From NCBI RefSeq assembly GCF_014194975.1, contig NZ_JACIAY010000003.1, forward strand, positions 248,001 through 312,000: 64,000 nucleotides of DNA, given 5' to 3'. Positions 1-10,000 of this stretch are shown piece after piece (positions within the stretch are counted from its first letter, which is position 1; every line of letters starts with the position of its first letter). This DNA comes from Sphingomonas sp. BK580 (GTDB lineage Bacteria; Pseudomonadota; Alphaproteobacteria; Sphingomonadales; Sphingomonadaceae). The translations under genes were made by a program, and so were the position numbers. The notes beneath the pieces were generated by a model. That model was not told the origin of the DNA and did no database searches. It saw nothing but the letters and a program-made list of their open reading frames with translations.

Positions 1-1039
1 TCTTCATCGCCGTGTGCGTGCCCTTGATCCGCGGCACGTTGAGGAAGCCGGCGCTGTCACCGATCAGCGCCCCACCAGGGAAGATCAGCTTGGGGATGGA
101 CTGGAGCCCACCGTCGTTGATCGCACGCGCACCGTAGCTCACCCGCTTGCCGCCTCTGAGCAGCGCCGCCACCGCCGGGTGGGTCTTCCAGCGCTGCATC
201 TCCTGGAACGGCGAGACATAGGGATTGCTGTAGTTGAGCCAGGTGACGAAGCCGATGCTCACCTGCCCGTTGGCCTGGTGATAGATCCAGCCGCCGCCGT
301 TCGACCCGGTCTCGCTGAGCGGCCAGCCCTGGGTGTGGATCACCTTGCCGGGCGTGTGGAGCTCGGGATCGATGTCCCATAGTTCCTTGACGCCGAGGCC
401 GTAGACCTGCGGGTCGCAGTCGCGCCGCAGGTCGAAGAGGCGCATCAGCTCCTTCGAGAGGTGCCCGCGACAACCCTCTGAGAAGAAGGTGTACTTCGCG
501 TGCAACTCGAGCCCGGGCTGATAGTCGGGCTTGTGCGTGCCGTCGCGCGCGACGCCCATGTCGCCGGTGGCGATGCCCTTCACGCTGCCGTCGTCGTGGA
601 ACAGGATCTCGGCCGCGGCGAAGCCCGGGAAGATCTCGACGCCCAGCTCCTCGGCCTTGCCCGCCAGCCAGCGGCACAGGTTGCCGAGCGATCCGGTATA
701 GGTCCCCTTGTTGTGGAGGAACGGCGGGGTCCACAGATGCGGCAGGGTGAACTTGCCCTTGCGCGTCAGCACCCAGTGGAGGTTCTCGGTGACCGGCACC
801 TCGGCGAGCGGGCAGCCCTGCTCACGCCAGTCGGGCAGCAGCTCGTCGAGCGACTGCGGGTCGATCACCGCGCCGGAGAGGATGTGCGCGCCGACCTCCG
901 AGCCCTTCTCGAGCACGCAGACCGAGACGTCGGCGCCTTTCTCCGCGGCGACCTGCTTGAGCCGGATCGCCGCCGACAGGCCCGCCGGCCCGGCGCCGAC
1001 GATCACCACGTCATAGGGCATGGACTCGCGTTCGCTCAC
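1..1039 (-). CDS. Electron transfer flavoprotein-ubiquinone oxidoreductase, N-terminal part
   Basis: Membrane-associated flavoprotein that passes electrons from reduced ETF (fatty acid and amino acid oxidation) to ubiquinone. The frame begins at a GTG (1039), read MSERESMPYDVV, with an in-frame ATG at 1021 as the alternative start, and stays open to the left edge (346 codons; the family is about 550 residues, so the C-terminus with the 4Fe-4S cluster is outside). The FAD dinucleotide fold is visible at the N-terminus as VIVGAGPAGLSAA. Further stretches such as GCRGHLSKELMRLFDLR and the segment ending FLNVPRIKGTHTAMK are typical of ETF-QO. It diverges from the UDG-like gene across a 129-nt gap. 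Identification is secure; only the start choice is open. Confidence 0.9.
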   Translation of the reverse strand, partial: MSERESMPYDVVIVGAGPAGLSAAIRLKQVAAEKGADVSVCVLEKGSEVGAHILSGAVIDPQSLDELLPDWREQGCPLAEVPVTENLHWVLTRKGKFTLPHLWTPPFLHNKGTYTGSLGNLCRWLAGKAEELGVEIFPGFAAAEILFHDDGSVKGIATGDMGVARDGTHKPDYQPGLELHAKYTFFSEGCRGHLSKELMRLFDLRRDCDPQVYGLGVKELWDIDPELHTPGKVIHTQGWPLSETGSNGGGWIYHQANGQVSIGFVTWLNYSNPYVSPFQEMQRWKTHPAVAALLRGGKRVSYGARAINDGGLQSIPKLIFPGGALIGDSAGFLNVPRIKGTHTAMK

Positions 1040-1168
1040 GTCATCTTCTCCTCGGGAGCGCCCGGCGCCGCCTCACCGCGGGCACTCGTCGTATCGCCGC
1101 AACGGCTGATCGGGCCGGCGGTGCCAGAAAGTTGACGCTCACGTCAACCGCGATCCTATGATGCTCTC

Positions 1169-1903
1169 ATGGGGGCAGACCAGAATCACGACTGGGCCAA
1201 GATCGCGGCGAGCGCGCTCGACTGGTGGCGCGAGGCGGGGGTCGACACGCTCGTCGAGGACGCGCCGTTCGACTGGCTCGCGGCGGTCGAGACCGCCGCG
1301 CCGCTCGCCTTCCCCTCTCCCGTCGCGCCGGCGAGCGCCCCCGCGCTCGCCGCCTTGCCCGACACGCGCGAGGCGTTCGCGGCGTGGCGGCTCGGCGAGG
1401 ACGCGCCCGAAGCGCGCTGGGGCGGCGCCGCGATCGCCGCGAGCGGGCCGCAGGACGCCGAGCTGATGGTCTTCGTCGACTGCCCGGAGCGCGACGACCG
1501 TGAGACGCTGCTGGAAGGCGACACCGGGCGTCTGTTCGATCGGATGCTCACCGCCATCGGCCGCTCGCGCGCCGACACCGCGCTCGCCTCGGTCTGCACG
1601 CGCCGCCCGACGACCGGCCGCGTGCCGCGCGACATCGCCGACCGGCTCGGCGAAATCGCGCGCCACCATGTCGCCCTGGCAGCGCCGAAGCGGCTGCTCG
1701 CGATGGGCGATGCGGCGAGCCGTGCGCTGCTGGCGATGAGCGTCGCCGACGCGCGGGGACGTACGCACCTGATTAACCATAAGCAGGGCAGTATCACGCA
1801 CGTCGTGGCGACCCATCACCCGCGCTTCCTGCTGGATCGCCCCGCCGCCAAAGCCGAGACTTGGAAGGACCTGCTCATGCTCACCGGGGAGATCGCGTCA
1901 TGA
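1169..1903 (+). CDS. Uracil-DNA glycosylase superfamily protein, divergent
   Basis: 244 residues, resembling the type-4/5 uracil-DNA glycosylase fold seen in alphaproteobacteria. The second half carries the recognisable family layout: a central strand with LMVFVDCPERD where active family 4 enzymes have a GEAPG-type motif, a GRLFDRMLTAIGRSR helix, an ASVCTRRP segment, and near the C-terminus THHPRFLL, matching the HPxxLL motif. Only two cysteines are seen in these regions, so the four-Cys iron-sulfur site of family 4 seems absent. The N-terminal 80 residues are Ala-rich and less conserved. The stop overlaps the ATG of the transglycosylase gene (ATGA), so the two are probably co-translated. Glycosylase activity is uncertain given the degenerate first motif. 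Confidence 0.7.
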   Translation: MGADQNHDWAKIAASALDWWREAGVDTLVEDAPFDWLAAVETAAPLAFPSPVAPASAPALAALPDTREAFAAWRLGEDAPEARWGGAAIAASGPQDAELMVFVDCPERDDRETLLEGDTGRLFDRMLTAIGRSRADTALASVCTRRPTTGRVPRDIADRLGEIARHHVALAAPKRLLAMGDAASRALLAMSVADARGRTHLINHKQGSITHVVATHHPRFLLDRPAAKAETWKDLLMLTGEIAS

Positions 1904-3729
1904 GCCTCCGCCGCGCCGCGCTGGCCGCCACCGCCGCGCTCGTCGCCGCCCTCCCCGCCATGGCCTCGGCGGCGCCCGCGCCCGCCCCGGTCGCGCCGCC
2001 CCCCGTGACGGTCGCGACCGCTAAGACCGCTGGGATCCCGGCGCAGCTGACCCCCGAGCAGCGCTCAAGCTATCGCGCGGTCTTCGCCGCGATCCGCGAC
2101 GGGCGCTGGAGCGACGCGCAGATCACGCTCGACACGATGGCGAGCGGGCCGCTCCACGCCTATGCGCGCGCCGAGCTGGTGCTCGCCAAGGGTTCGCCGC
2201 GCGTCAGCGACGAGGCGCTGACCCGGCTTATCGCCGAGGCGCCCGAGCTGCCGCAGGCCGAGGCGCTGATGCGGCTGGCGAGCGCGCGCGGCTTCGCGGA
2301 CCTGCCGGCGCTGCCGAGCGCGCAGCGGCTGGTCTGGCAAGACGGCGCCCCGGCGCGCGTCCGCGCCCGCGCCACCCGCAGCGACCAGGTCGCCGCCGAT
2401 CTCGCCCAGCGCATGCAGCCCTATGTGAAGGCCGACATGGGCGCCGAGGCGCAGGCGCTGCTCGAATCGACCGACGGTCTCTCGCCCGAGGCGGAGACCG
2501 AGTGGCAGGCGCGTATCGCCTGGATCTACTTCCTCCAGGGGCTTGACCCGCAGGCGCGCGCGATGGCGGCCAAGGCGACGGCGGGCAGCGGCGAGTGGGC
2601 GCTCCACGGCCGCTGGACCGAGGCGCTGTCGGCGTGGCGCCAGCACGACTGCGCCGCGACGCTGGTGGACTTCGAGAACGTCGCCGCGCGCGCGACCGAC
2701 ACCGACCTGCGCGCCACCGCGCTCTACTGGGCGGCGCGCTCGGACATGGCGTGCGGCCGGCCCGACCGCGTCGAGGCGCGGCTCAAGACCGCGGCGCAGT
2801 ATAAGGAGACCTTCTACGGGCTGCTGGCGCGCCAGGCGCTCGGGCTGCCCGTCGAGCGTGTCCGCCCCGAGCTGGTGAGCGAGGAATGGGCGCGGCTGGA
2901 GCGTCGTCCCAACGTCCGCGTCGCCGCCGCGCTCGCCGAGCTCGGCGAGGGCGAGCGCGCCGACGCGGTCGTGCGCCAGCAGGCACGGATCGGCGATCCG
3001 GCCGAGTTCGGCAGCCTCGTCCACATCAGCGAGACGCTCGACCTGCCCGCGACGACGGTGTGGCTCGCGCACAACATGCCGCAGGGCGTGGTCGCCACCG
3101 CCGACACGCGTTACCCGATGCCCAATTGGACGCCCGATACCGGATGGCGTATCGACAAGGCGCTGGTCTACGCGCACACGCTTCAGGAATCGGGTTTTCG
3201 CAACAAGGTGCGCAGCCCTGCCGGCGCGTTCGGGCTGATGCAGATCATGCCCGCCGCGGCGACCGATTATATGCGCGAGCGCGGCGTCGCGATCGACCAG
3301 GACGCCTTGGCGCGCCCGTCGACCAACATCGACATCGGTCAGCGCCACATCGAGAAGCTGCGCGACATGGGGCTCACCGGCGGGCTGCTGCCCAAGGTGA
3401 TCGCCGCCTATAATGCCGGACCTAAGCCGGTCGGTGAGTGGAACGCGCTGGTGCGCGACGGCGGCGACCCGCTGCTCTACATCGAGAGCATCCCGTTCTG
3501 GGAGACGCGCGGCTATGTGGTGACGGTGCTGCGCAACTACTGGATGTACGAGTCGCTCGGTGGCAAGGCGAAGAGCCCCAGCCGGGTCGCGCTGGCGCAG
3601 GGCATGTGGCCGCGCTTCCCCGGCCTTCCCGGCGACAGCGCGGTGCGGATGACGTCGCAGTCGCCCGTCACCGCGATCGCGATCAACGGCACGGTCGCGG
3701 CGCAGTCGACGACCCACGCCGAGCGATGA
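1900..3729 (+). CDS. slt: Soluble lytic murein transglycosylase
   Basis: Periplasmic enzyme that cleaves peptidoglycan glycan strands to 1,6-anhydro muropeptides. The chosen ATG at 1900 overlaps the previous stop and opens directly into a signal peptide ([20 protein letters not shown], then [10 protein letters not shown]). 609 residues: an alpha-helical superhelical region of about 400 residues, then the C-terminal SLT domain with catalytic Glu in the HTLQESGF motif near residue 430, then [13 protein letters not shown] and [11 protein letters not shown], which are classical lysozyme-like motifs. An in-frame extension upstream to 1861 overlaps the UDG gene and would bury the signal peptide, so it was not used. 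Followed by moaB with another ATGA overlap. Confidence 0.9.
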   Translation: MSLRRAALAATAALVAALPAMASAAPAPAPVAPPPVTVATAKTAGIPAQLTPEQRSSYRAVFAAIRDGRWSDAQITLDTMASGPLHAYARAELVLAKGSPRVSDEALTRLIAEAPELPQAEALMRLASARGFADLPALPSAQRLVWQDGAPARVRARATRSDQVAADLAQRMQPYVKADMGAEAQALLESTDGLSPEAETEWQARIAWIYFLQGLDPQARAMAAKATAGSGEWALHGRWTEALSAWRQHDCAATLVDFENVAARATDTDLRATALYWAARSDMACGRPDRVEARLKTAAQYKETFYGLLARQALGLPVERVRPELVSEEWARLERRPNVRVAAALAELGEGERADAVVRQQARIGDPAEFGSLVHISETLDLPATTVWLAHNMPQGVVATADTRYPMPNWTPDTGWRIDKALVYAHTLQESGFRNKVRSPAGAFGLMQIMPAAATDYMRERGVAIDQDALARPSTNIDIGQRHIEKLRDMGLTGGLLPKVIAAYNAGPKPVGEWNALVRDGGDPLLYIESIPFWETRGYVVTVLRNYWMYESLGGKAKSPSRVALAQGMWPRFPGLPGDSAVRMTSQSPVTAIAINGTVAAQSTTHAER

Positions 3730-4253
3730 GCCTCGACCTCACGCGCGCCTTCGTGCCGGTGCGCATCGCGGTGCTCACCGTCTCCGACACGCGCGGGCTG
3801 GCCGAGGACCGGTCGGGCGACGCGCTGGTGGCGCGGCTGAGCGAGGCGGGGCATGCGCTCGCCGAGAGGGCGATCCTGCGCGACGACGTTGACTCGATCG
3901 TGGCGCAGCTCGGCCGCTGGATCGACGACGCGGGTGTCGACTGTGTCATCACCACCGGGGGCACCGGCGTGACCGGGCGTGACGTCACCCCCGAGGCGAT
4001 CGAGCGCGTCGCCGACAAGATGATCCCCGGTTTCGGCGAGCTGTTCCGCTGGCTGAGCTACCAGTCGATCGGCACGTCGACGGTGCAGAGCCGCGCCTGT
4101 GCCTGTGTCGCGCGCGGCACCTATGTCTTCGCGCTGCCCGGCTCGACCGGCGCGGTGAAGGACGCGTGGGACGGTATCCTCGCCAGCCAGCTCGACATTC
4201 GCCACCGCCCCTGCAACTTCGTCGAGCTCATGCCGCGGCTGACCGAGCGCTGA
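3726..4253 (+). CDS. moaB: Molybdenum cofactor biosynthesis protein B
   Basis: 175 residues of the MoaB/MogA family, which binds or adenylylates molybdopterin during molybdenum cofactor assembly in the cytoplasm. Visible motifs are [10 protein letters not shown] near the N-terminus, [20 protein letters not shown] in the middle (the molybdopterin-binding TTGGTG loop), and [11 protein letters not shown] and [14 protein letters not shown] toward the end, all in family order and at full length. The start codon overlaps the stop of slt (ATGA), placing it third in a tight three-gene operon. The link to peptidoglycan and DNA repair genes is probably only transcriptional. No other Mo cofactor gene is in the window. 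Confidence 0.9.
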   Translation: MSLDLTRAFVPVRIAVLTVSDTRGLAEDRSGDALVARLSEAGHALAERAILRDDVDSIVAQLGRWIDDAGVDCVITTGGTGVTGRDVTPEAIERVADKMIPGFGELFRWLSYQSIGTSTVQSRACACVARGTYVFALPGSTGAVKDAWDGILASQLDIRHRPCNFVELMPRLTER

Positions 4254-4275
4254 GCGGCGTTCAGCGAGCGACGAA

Positions 4276-4611
4276 CTAGCCGGCCGTCACTGCCGCGAGC
4301 TCGTGACCGTCGGGATCGGTGAAGTGGAAACGCCGTCCGCCAGGAAAGGCGAAGATCGGCTTGGTCACCCGCCCACCCGCCGCCGCCACGGCCGCGAGCG
4401 CCGCCTCCAGGTCGTCGACCGCGATGACCGGCAACGCGGCCGAGGACGCTTCCGCGGGATCGGCCTGGAAGCCGATGTCGGTGTCGCCGCTGGTCGTCGC
4501 CGCATAGGTCGGCCCGTAGTCGGCGAAGGACCAGCCGAACGCCGCGCCATAGAAGGCCTTGGCGCGGGTCGTGTCGGCGACCGGCAGTTCGAGATAGTCG
4601 AGCCGCGCCAT
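4276..4611 (-). CDS. VOC family (glyoxalase/bleomycin resistance-like) protein
   Basis: 111 residues forming a single vicinal-oxygen-chelate unit with paired beta-alpha-beta-beta-beta modules. It opens MARLDYLELPVADTTRAKAFYG, where the LPV..T.RAKAFY pattern is typical of VOC proteins, and has the second-module segment FHFTDPDGHELA near the C-terminus with the Glu that usually ligates metal. The substrate cannot be read from sequence. The ATG at 4611 is preceded by a GGGGGAT Shine-Dalgarno stretch. It lies convergent to moaB (22 nt apart) and divergent from the radical SAM gene, so it is probably its own transcription unit. Confidence 0.85.
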   Translation of the reverse strand: MARLDYLELPVADTTRAKAFYGAAFGWSFADYGPTYAATTSGDTDIGFQADPAEASSAALPVIAVDDLEAALAAVAAAGGRVTKPIFAFPGGRRFHFTDPDGHELAAVTAG

Positions 4612-4666
4612 CTGATCCCCCCGCTCCGTTCTTGCTATGTTCTACGCTTTCCAATAGGCCAGCGCA

Positions 4667-5749
4667 ATGGCCGAACGAAAGCTCAGAGCCGTTCGCGGCG
4701 CCACGCTGAACGCGGCGAGCACGCGCTTCAACCTGCCGCGAGCGGAGGAGGACGGCGACTGGCTCGACTCGCGCCCTACCATCGACGGCGCCGCTGCTCC
4801 GGCGCGCACCACCGTCACGGTCGAGCGAGCGCGGACCATCATCACGCGCAACCAGTCGCCCGACGTGCCGTTCGATCGCTCGATCAATCCGTATCGCGGC
4901 TGCGAGCACGGCTGCATCTACTGCTTCGCGCGGCCGAGCCACGCTTTCCACGATCTCTCGCCCGGGCTCGACTTCGAGACCAAGCTCTTCGCGAAGCCCG
5001 ACGCCGCCGCGCTGCTCCGCGCCGAGCTCGGCAGGCGCGACTATCGCTGCGCGCCGATCGCGATGGGCACCAACACCGATCCCTACCAGCCGATCGAGCG
5101 CGAGTGGCGAGTCACCCGCGAGGTGATCGAGGTGCTCGCCGCCTGCGATCACCCGCTGGTGATTACCACCAAGTCGGATCGGGTGGTGCGCGACCTCGAC
5201 CTGCTCGCACCCATGGCCGCCAAGGGGCTCGTCGCGGTGGCGATCTCGGTCACCTCGCTCGACCCGCGCGTGGCGATGACGATCGAGCCGCGCGCGCCGG
5301 CGGCGGCGCGGCGGCTCGCCGCGGTGCGGCAGCTCAGCGACGCGGGCGTGCCCACCTATGTCAACATGGCCCCGGTGATCCCGGCGATCACCGACGAGGA
5401 GGTGGAGGCGGTGGTCGCCGCCAGCGCCGCGGCGGGCGCGCTGGGGGTATCGTACATACCGGTGCGATTACCATGGGAGGTGGCGCCGCTGTTCCGCGCC
5501 TGGCTCGACGAGCATTATCCCGAGCGCGCCGCCAAGGTGATGGCGATCATCCAGAGCCTGCGCGGCGGCAAGGATAATGACCCTCGCTTCGGCGAGCGGA
5601 TGCGCGGCCAGGGGCCCTGGGCCGAGCTGCTGCGCACGCGCTTCCGCATCGCACGCGCGCGCGCCGGCTTCAGCGACGAGCGGCGCCGGCTCGACCTGCG
5701 CTGTGACCTCTTCCGTGCGCCGGCGGGGGCGCAGGGCGAGCTGTTCTGA
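4667..5749 (+). CDS. PA0069 family radical SAM protein
   Basis: 360 residues. The radical SAM cluster motif CEHGCIYC lies at residues 79-86, with Cys79, Cys83 and Cys86 as CxxxCxxC ligands of the 4Fe-4S cluster, preceded by SINPYRG as in the spore photoproduct lyase-like (SplB/COG1533) group. Later segments such as MGTNTDPYQPIE, VITTKSDRVVRDLDLL and YVNMAPVIPAITDEEV match this group, called PA0069-like after the Pseudomonas gene. The reaction is unknown; relatives are often near DNA repair genes, but the sequence itself does not show that. It stands alone, followed by a strong inverted repeat (5789-5837) that may also end its transcript. Confidence 0.85.
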   Translation: MAERKLRAVRGATLNAASTRFNLPRAEEDGDWLDSRPTIDGAAAPARTTVTVERARTIITRNQSPDVPFDRSINPYRGCEHGCIYCFARPSHAFHDLSPGLDFETKLFAKPDAAALLRAELGRRDYRCAPIAMGTNTDPYQPIEREWRVTREVIEVLAACDHPLVITTKSDRVVRDLDLLAPMAAKGLVAVAISVTSLDPRVAMTIEPRAPAAARRLAAVRQLSDAGVPTYVNMAPVIPAITDEEVEAVVAASAAAGALGVSYIPVRLPWEVAPLFRAWLDEHYPERAAKVMAIIQSLRGGKDNDPRFGERMRGQGPWAELLRTRFRIARARAGFSDERRRLDLRCDLFRAPAGAQGELF

Positions 5750-5788
5750 GATCGCCCTCGTCGTTCCGGTATCGAGCTTCGAGCAAGC

Positions 5789-5837
5789 GTCGGGTGATGC
5801 GGACGCCGCGGCCGTCGCGGCGTCCGCATCACCCGAC
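5789..5837. repeat. Perfect 22-bp inverted repeat, 5-nt loop
   Basis: Arms 5789-5810 and 5816-5837 are exact reverse complements around the loop GCCGT. The core reads GGGTGATGCGGACGCCGCG on the left arm. It begins 39 nt after the radical SAM stop codon. There is a short TTTT at 5841-5844, so on the plus strand it could serve as a terminator for the radical SAM gene, although the arms are much longer than a typical intrinsic terminator. Confidence 0.75.
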
Positions 5838-5851
5838 ACGTTTTGATCGTC

Positions 5852-5926
5852 GGGCTCCCGCCACAGCGGGAGCCCAGAGCCAAGCACGTTGCCCTGACGG
5901 TCCCGGGCTCCGGCGATCGCCGGAGC
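5852..5926. repeat. Double-palindrome intergenic element (family B)
   Basis: Two hairpins in a row: GGGCTCCCGC (5852-5861) with GCGGGAGCCC (5866-5875), and the 20-nt perfect palindrome at 5907-5926 centred on GGCGATCGCC. The 14 nt GGGAGCCCAGAGCC (5868-5881) recur almost exactly, in reverse orientation, at 25818-25830 (GGCTCTGGGCTCC), which marks both as copies of one dispersed element. It lies between convergent genes. Confidence 0.6.
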
Positions 5927-5953
5927 GCGGTGGCGCCTGGCGATCGGCGCCCT

Positions 5954-6409
5954 CTACCGTCCGAGCCGCCCGCGGCTCGACAGCAGCCTTCCCTGCGCCG
6001 CCACGACCGGCGCGAAGGCGCCCGCTCCCGGCGGCTCGGGCATGTCGACGTAGATCGCCTCCATTCCGCCACGCGCTGCATAGGCCTCGTGCCAGAAGCC
6101 GTTGCCGTGGCGATCGGCCAGGAACGTGCGCCACCAGCCGCCGTGCGGATCGGAGCGGGTGAACGCCTCCAGGCTCTCCAGGTCGCGCCAATATTGTCGG
6201 ATGCCGACATGGTTCCAGCCGTAGAGCGCGCCGTCGCTGTGAAGCAGCCCGTTGGGCGGCGAGCGTCGGATCGCGGCGAGCCCGCGCCCGATCGACAGGA
6301 AGGAGGGCAAGCCCCGCAGCGCGCCGACGCGGAAGCCGAGCAGTACCATCACCATGTCGGGCCAGGCCGACACGTCCACCGTCACGCGCCGCGCTACCTC
6401 CGCTTGCAT
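5954..6409 (-). CDS. DUF4188 family protein (monooxygenase-like fold)
   Basis: 151 residues matching the DUF4188 type, a ferredoxin-like alpha/beta domain related to antibiotic-biosynthesis monooxygenases and phenylacetaldoxime dehydratase-like proteins. Recognisable parts are DMVMVLLGFRVGALRGL near residue 25, the central SDGALYGWNHVGIRQYWRDL and the segment GFWHEAYAARGGMEAIYVDM. Biochemical role unknown. The ATG at 6409 was preferred because a GGAGG sits 5 nt upstream; the in-frame GTG codons before it would overlap that site. It is divergent from a TetR-type regulator, with two matching operators in between, so it is the probable target of that repressor. Confidence 0.75.
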   Translation of the reverse strand: MQAEVARRVTVDVSAWPDMVMVLLGFRVGALRGLPSFLSIGRGLAAIRRSPPNGLLHSDGALYGWNHVGIRQYWRDLESLEAFTRSDPHGGWWRTFLADRHGNGFWHEAYAARGGMEAIYVDMPEPPGAGAFAPVVAAQGRLLSSRGRLGR

Positions 6410-6422
6410 CACCACCTCCCTC

Positions 6423-6464
6423 GTTTACACCGTAAACATAGTTCGGCATGTATACGGTGTAAAC
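6423..6464. promoter_or_regulatory. Twin TetR-type operators in the divergent promoter
   Basis: Two 15-bp palindromes of form GTTTAC-N3-GTAAAC. The left one (6423-6437) is perfect. The right one (6450-6464) reads GTATAC-GGT-GTAAAC with one mismatch. Their centres are 27 bp apart. The outer 12-mers GTTTACACCGTA and TACGGTGTAAAC are also exact reverse complements of each other. The right site ends 2 nt before the regulator ATG and the left one lies 14 nt from the DUF4188 start, so binding would block both genes. Confidence 0.75.
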
Positions 6465-6466
6465 AG

Positions 6467-7018
6467 ATGAATGTTCCCGCCAACCTCCGCGACCAGCTGC
6501 TCGACCAAGCCGAGGCGATGCTGGAGGCCGGGGAGAACGAACCCGGCATCCGCGCACTGGCGCGGGCGGCGGGCGTGTCGGCGATGGCGCCGTATCGGCA
6601 CTTCGTTGACAAGGCCGCGCTGCTCGCCGCCGTCGCCGAGCGCGGCTTCGCCACGCTCGCCGCGCGTCTGGTCGCGGCCGACGCCGAGGGTAGCGACCGG
6701 GAGCGGCTGATCGCGCAGGGGCTCGCCTATGTCGCCTTCGCGCGCGCTCATCCCGCGCTGTTCCGGCTGATGTTCGCGCGGCCGGTGGACAGCGAGTGCG
6801 CTCCGGAGAAAAGGCGCGAGGACGCCCCCGCCTTCGCCATCCTGGCCGATCGCGTCGCCGCGGTCATGGGCAGCGACGACGCCGACGCGACTTTGGGCTG
6901 CTGGGCGATCGTCCACGGGCTCGCCACGCTCGCGCTCGACTCGCGCGTCGACGCGCCGCCGGAGCAGGTGGGCGCGGTACTCGCGCTCTACGTCGCCGGG
7001 ATCAGCCGACCGACTTGA
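6467..7018 (+). CDS. TetR/AcrR family transcriptional regulator
   Basis: 183 residues. The N-terminal helix-turn-helix spans about residues 25-55 (IRALARAAGVSAMAPYRHF, a typical TetR recognition-helix pattern ending in the YRHF motif, followed by DKAALLAAVAERGF). The C-terminal ligand-binding part includes FARAHPALFRLMFARP, common in the TetR_C_33-like group. The ATG at 6467 is in frame with the conserved HTH. An ATG four bases later is out of frame. The gene probably represses itself and the divergent DUF4188 gene through the twin operators. Its 3' end overlaps the convergent dnaE stop by 17 nt. The ligand is unknown. Confidence 0.85.
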   Translation: MNVPANLRDQLLDQAEAMLEAGENEPGIRALARAAGVSAMAPYRHFVDKAALLAAVAERGFATLAARLVAADAEGSDRERLIAQGLAYVAFARAHPALFRLMFARPVDSECAPEKRREDAPAFAILADRVAAVMGSDDADATLGCWAIVHGLATLALDSRVDAPPEQVGAVLALYVAGISRPT

Positions 7019-10000
7019 GCCGCGTCTCCTCGATGTCGAACTCGACCTTGGTGACGCCGGGCAGATGCTCGATCCGCTCGGCGAGTTCGGCGTCGAGCGC
7101 GAAGTCGCGGCCGAGCACCACGGTGGCCTGCTCGTCGCCGTCCAGCGGCACCCTGAGCGTGACCTTGCCGCGCGCGCCGCGCGAGTCGCCGATCAGTGCG
7201 ACCAGCCCCGTCACCGCGGCGGCCGCGCTGACATGAACCTCGAGCGCGAAGCGGGTCGACGAGGCCAGTCCCTCGAACGGCCTGATCGACTTGACGGTGA
7301 CGCGCGGCGTCTCCTCGCCCGGTCGCCGGTCGAGCTCGACCGTCGCCAGCCCGCAGCCGCCGTTGCGCGCCGCCTCCTCCAGATCGGCGGCGGGCCCGTC
7401 GTCGAAGCAGGTCGCGACGAACTGGCCGGTCGAGTCGGACAGCGTCGCCATCATGTAGCGCTTGCCGCGCGCCGAGGTGCGCCAGCGCGCGTCCTCGACC
7501 AGCACCGCCATCGTCGCCATCACGCGCGCGCCCTCGGCGATCGGCAGCTCGCCCAACGCGACGTAGCTGCGCGCGCCGTGCGTCTTGGCGAGGTGGCGGT
7601 AGCGATCGACCGGGTGCGCGGAGAAATAGAAGCCGAATGCTTCTTTCTCCTGCTCCATCCGCTCGGCGAGCGACCAACGCGCATCGGGCAGCTTGATCGT
7701 ATCGCCCGCGCCCGCGTCGTCGCCGAACAGCCCGCCCTGCCCGCTGGCGCGCCCCTCGTGCGTGCGCGCCGCGATCGCGAGCATCGTCTCGGCGACGGCA
7801 TGGACCCCGGCGCGGTTGGGCTCGAGCGAGTCGAACGCGCCACCGGCCGCGAGCGTCTCGAGCTGGCGCTTGTTGAGCAGGCGCGGGTCGACGCGGGTGG
7901 CGAGATCGTCGAGGCTGCGGAAGGCACCCGTGCCCGCGCGCTCCTCGCACAACCGCTCCATCGCGCCCTCGCCGACCGACTTGAGCGCGGCGAGCGCGTA
8001 GCGGACCGACGGCACGCCCTCGGCATCGACCTCGACGTCGAACTCGGCCGCGCTGGCGTTGATGCAGGGCGGCAGCAGCCCGACCCCGAGCCGGCGCATG
8101 TCGTCGACGAAGATCGCCAGCTTGTCGGTGAGGTGCAGGTCGTAGCACATCGAGGCGGCGAAGAACTCGGCCGGATGATGCGCCTTGAGCCAGGCGGTCT
8201 GATAGGCGAGCAGCGCGTAGGCCGCGGCGTGGCTCTTGTTGAAGCCATAGCCAGCGAACTTGTCGATCAAGTCGAACAGCTGGTTGGCATATTCTTTCTT
8301 GATCCCGTTATGCTCGGCGCAGCCGGCGACGAAGGTGGCGCGCTGCGCGTCCATCTCCGCCTTGATCTTCTTGCCCATCGCGCGGCGCAGCAGGTCGGCG
8401 CCGCCGAGCGAGTAGCCGGCGAGGATCTGCGCCGCCTGCATGACCTGCTCCTGGTAGACGAAGATCCCGTAGGTCTCCTTCAGGATCGGCTCGAGCAGCG
8501 GGTGCGGGTAGGTGATCTCCTCGCTGCCCTGCTTGCGCCGGCCGAAGGAGGGGATGTTGTCCATCGGTCCAGGGCGGTAGAGCGAGACGAGCGCGACGAT
8601 GTCGCCGAAATTGGTCGGCCGCACCGCCGAGAGCGTGCGCCGCATCCCCTCGGATTCAAGCTGGAACACGCCGACGGTGTCGCCGCGCTGAAGCAGCTTA
8701 TAGACCCCTTCGTCGTCCCACAGCAGCGCGTCGAGATCGACCTCGATCCCGCGCTTGGCCAGCAGCTGCACGGCCTTCTTCAGCACCGACAGCGTCTTGA
8801 GGCCGAGGAAGTCGAACTTCACCAGTCCGGCGCCCTCGACATATTTCATGTCGAACTGGGTCACCGGCATGTCAGAGCGCGGGTCGCGGTAGAGCGGGAC
8901 GAGCTGCGCCAGCGGCCGGTCGCCGATCACCACGCCGGCGGCATGGGTCGAGGAGTGACGCGGCAGCCCCTCGAGCTTCATCGCGAGGTCGAGCAGGCGC
9001 CGCACCTCGTTGTCGTTCGCATATTCGCGCGCCAGCTCGGAGACACCGTTGAGCGCGCGGTCGAGCGTCCACGGGTCGGTCGGGTGGTTGGGGACGAGCT
9101 TGGCGAGCCGGTCGACCTGGCCGTAGCTCATCTGCAGCACGCGCCCGGTGTCCTTGAGCACCGCGCGGGCCTTGAGCTTACCGAAGGTGATGATCTGCGC
9201 GACCTGGTCGCGGCCGTATTTCTCCTGGACGTAGCGGATCACCTCGCCGCGCCGGGTCTCGCAGAAGTCGATGTCGAAGTCGGGCATCGACACGCGCTCG
9301 GGATTGAGGAAACGCTCGAACAGCAGTCCCAGCTTGATCGGGTCGAGATCGGTGATCGTCAGCGCCCAGGCCACCGCCGAGCCCGCGCCCGAGCCGCGCC
9401 CTGGGCCGACGGGTATGTCGTGCGCCTTGGCCCATTGGATGAAGTCCGCGACGATCAGGAAATAGCCGGGGAAGCCCATCTGGATGATGACGTCGAGCTC
9501 GAACTCGAGACGCTGCTTGTACGTCTCCTGCCAGTCGGGGTCGGCGGGTGCCTGGCCGAGCGCGACGATGCGCTCGATCCGCGCCGCCAGCCCCTCGCGT
9601 GCGCGATCGCGCAGCATCGTCGCCTCGCCCTCGCGGTCGCCTGCGAGACTGGGGAGGATCGGCTTGCGCTTCGGCGCGGCGACCGCGCAGCGCTGCGCTA
9701 CCACCAGCGTGTTGGCGATCGCCTCGGGCAGGTCGGCGAACAGCTCCCGCATCGCCTCGGCGGGCTTCATCCAGGCGTGCCCGCAGCTCTTCGGCCGATC
9801 GTCGCTCTCGAGGTAGCTGGAGCTGGCGATGCACAGCATGGCATCGTGCGCGGCGCCGAAATCGGCTTCTTCGAAACAGCTGGGATTGGTGGCGACGATC
9901 GGCCATGCGCGCTCGTAGGCGAGATCCAGCAGTGGCGCCTCGGCACGCTCCTCGATCGGGTCGTCGCGGCGGCACAGCTCGACGTAGAGCCGGTCACCGA

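Noticed and set aside
2065..3717. Minus-strand frame of 550 codons opposite slt
   Set aside because: Arg/His-rich shadow of the transglycosylase; no domain signal.
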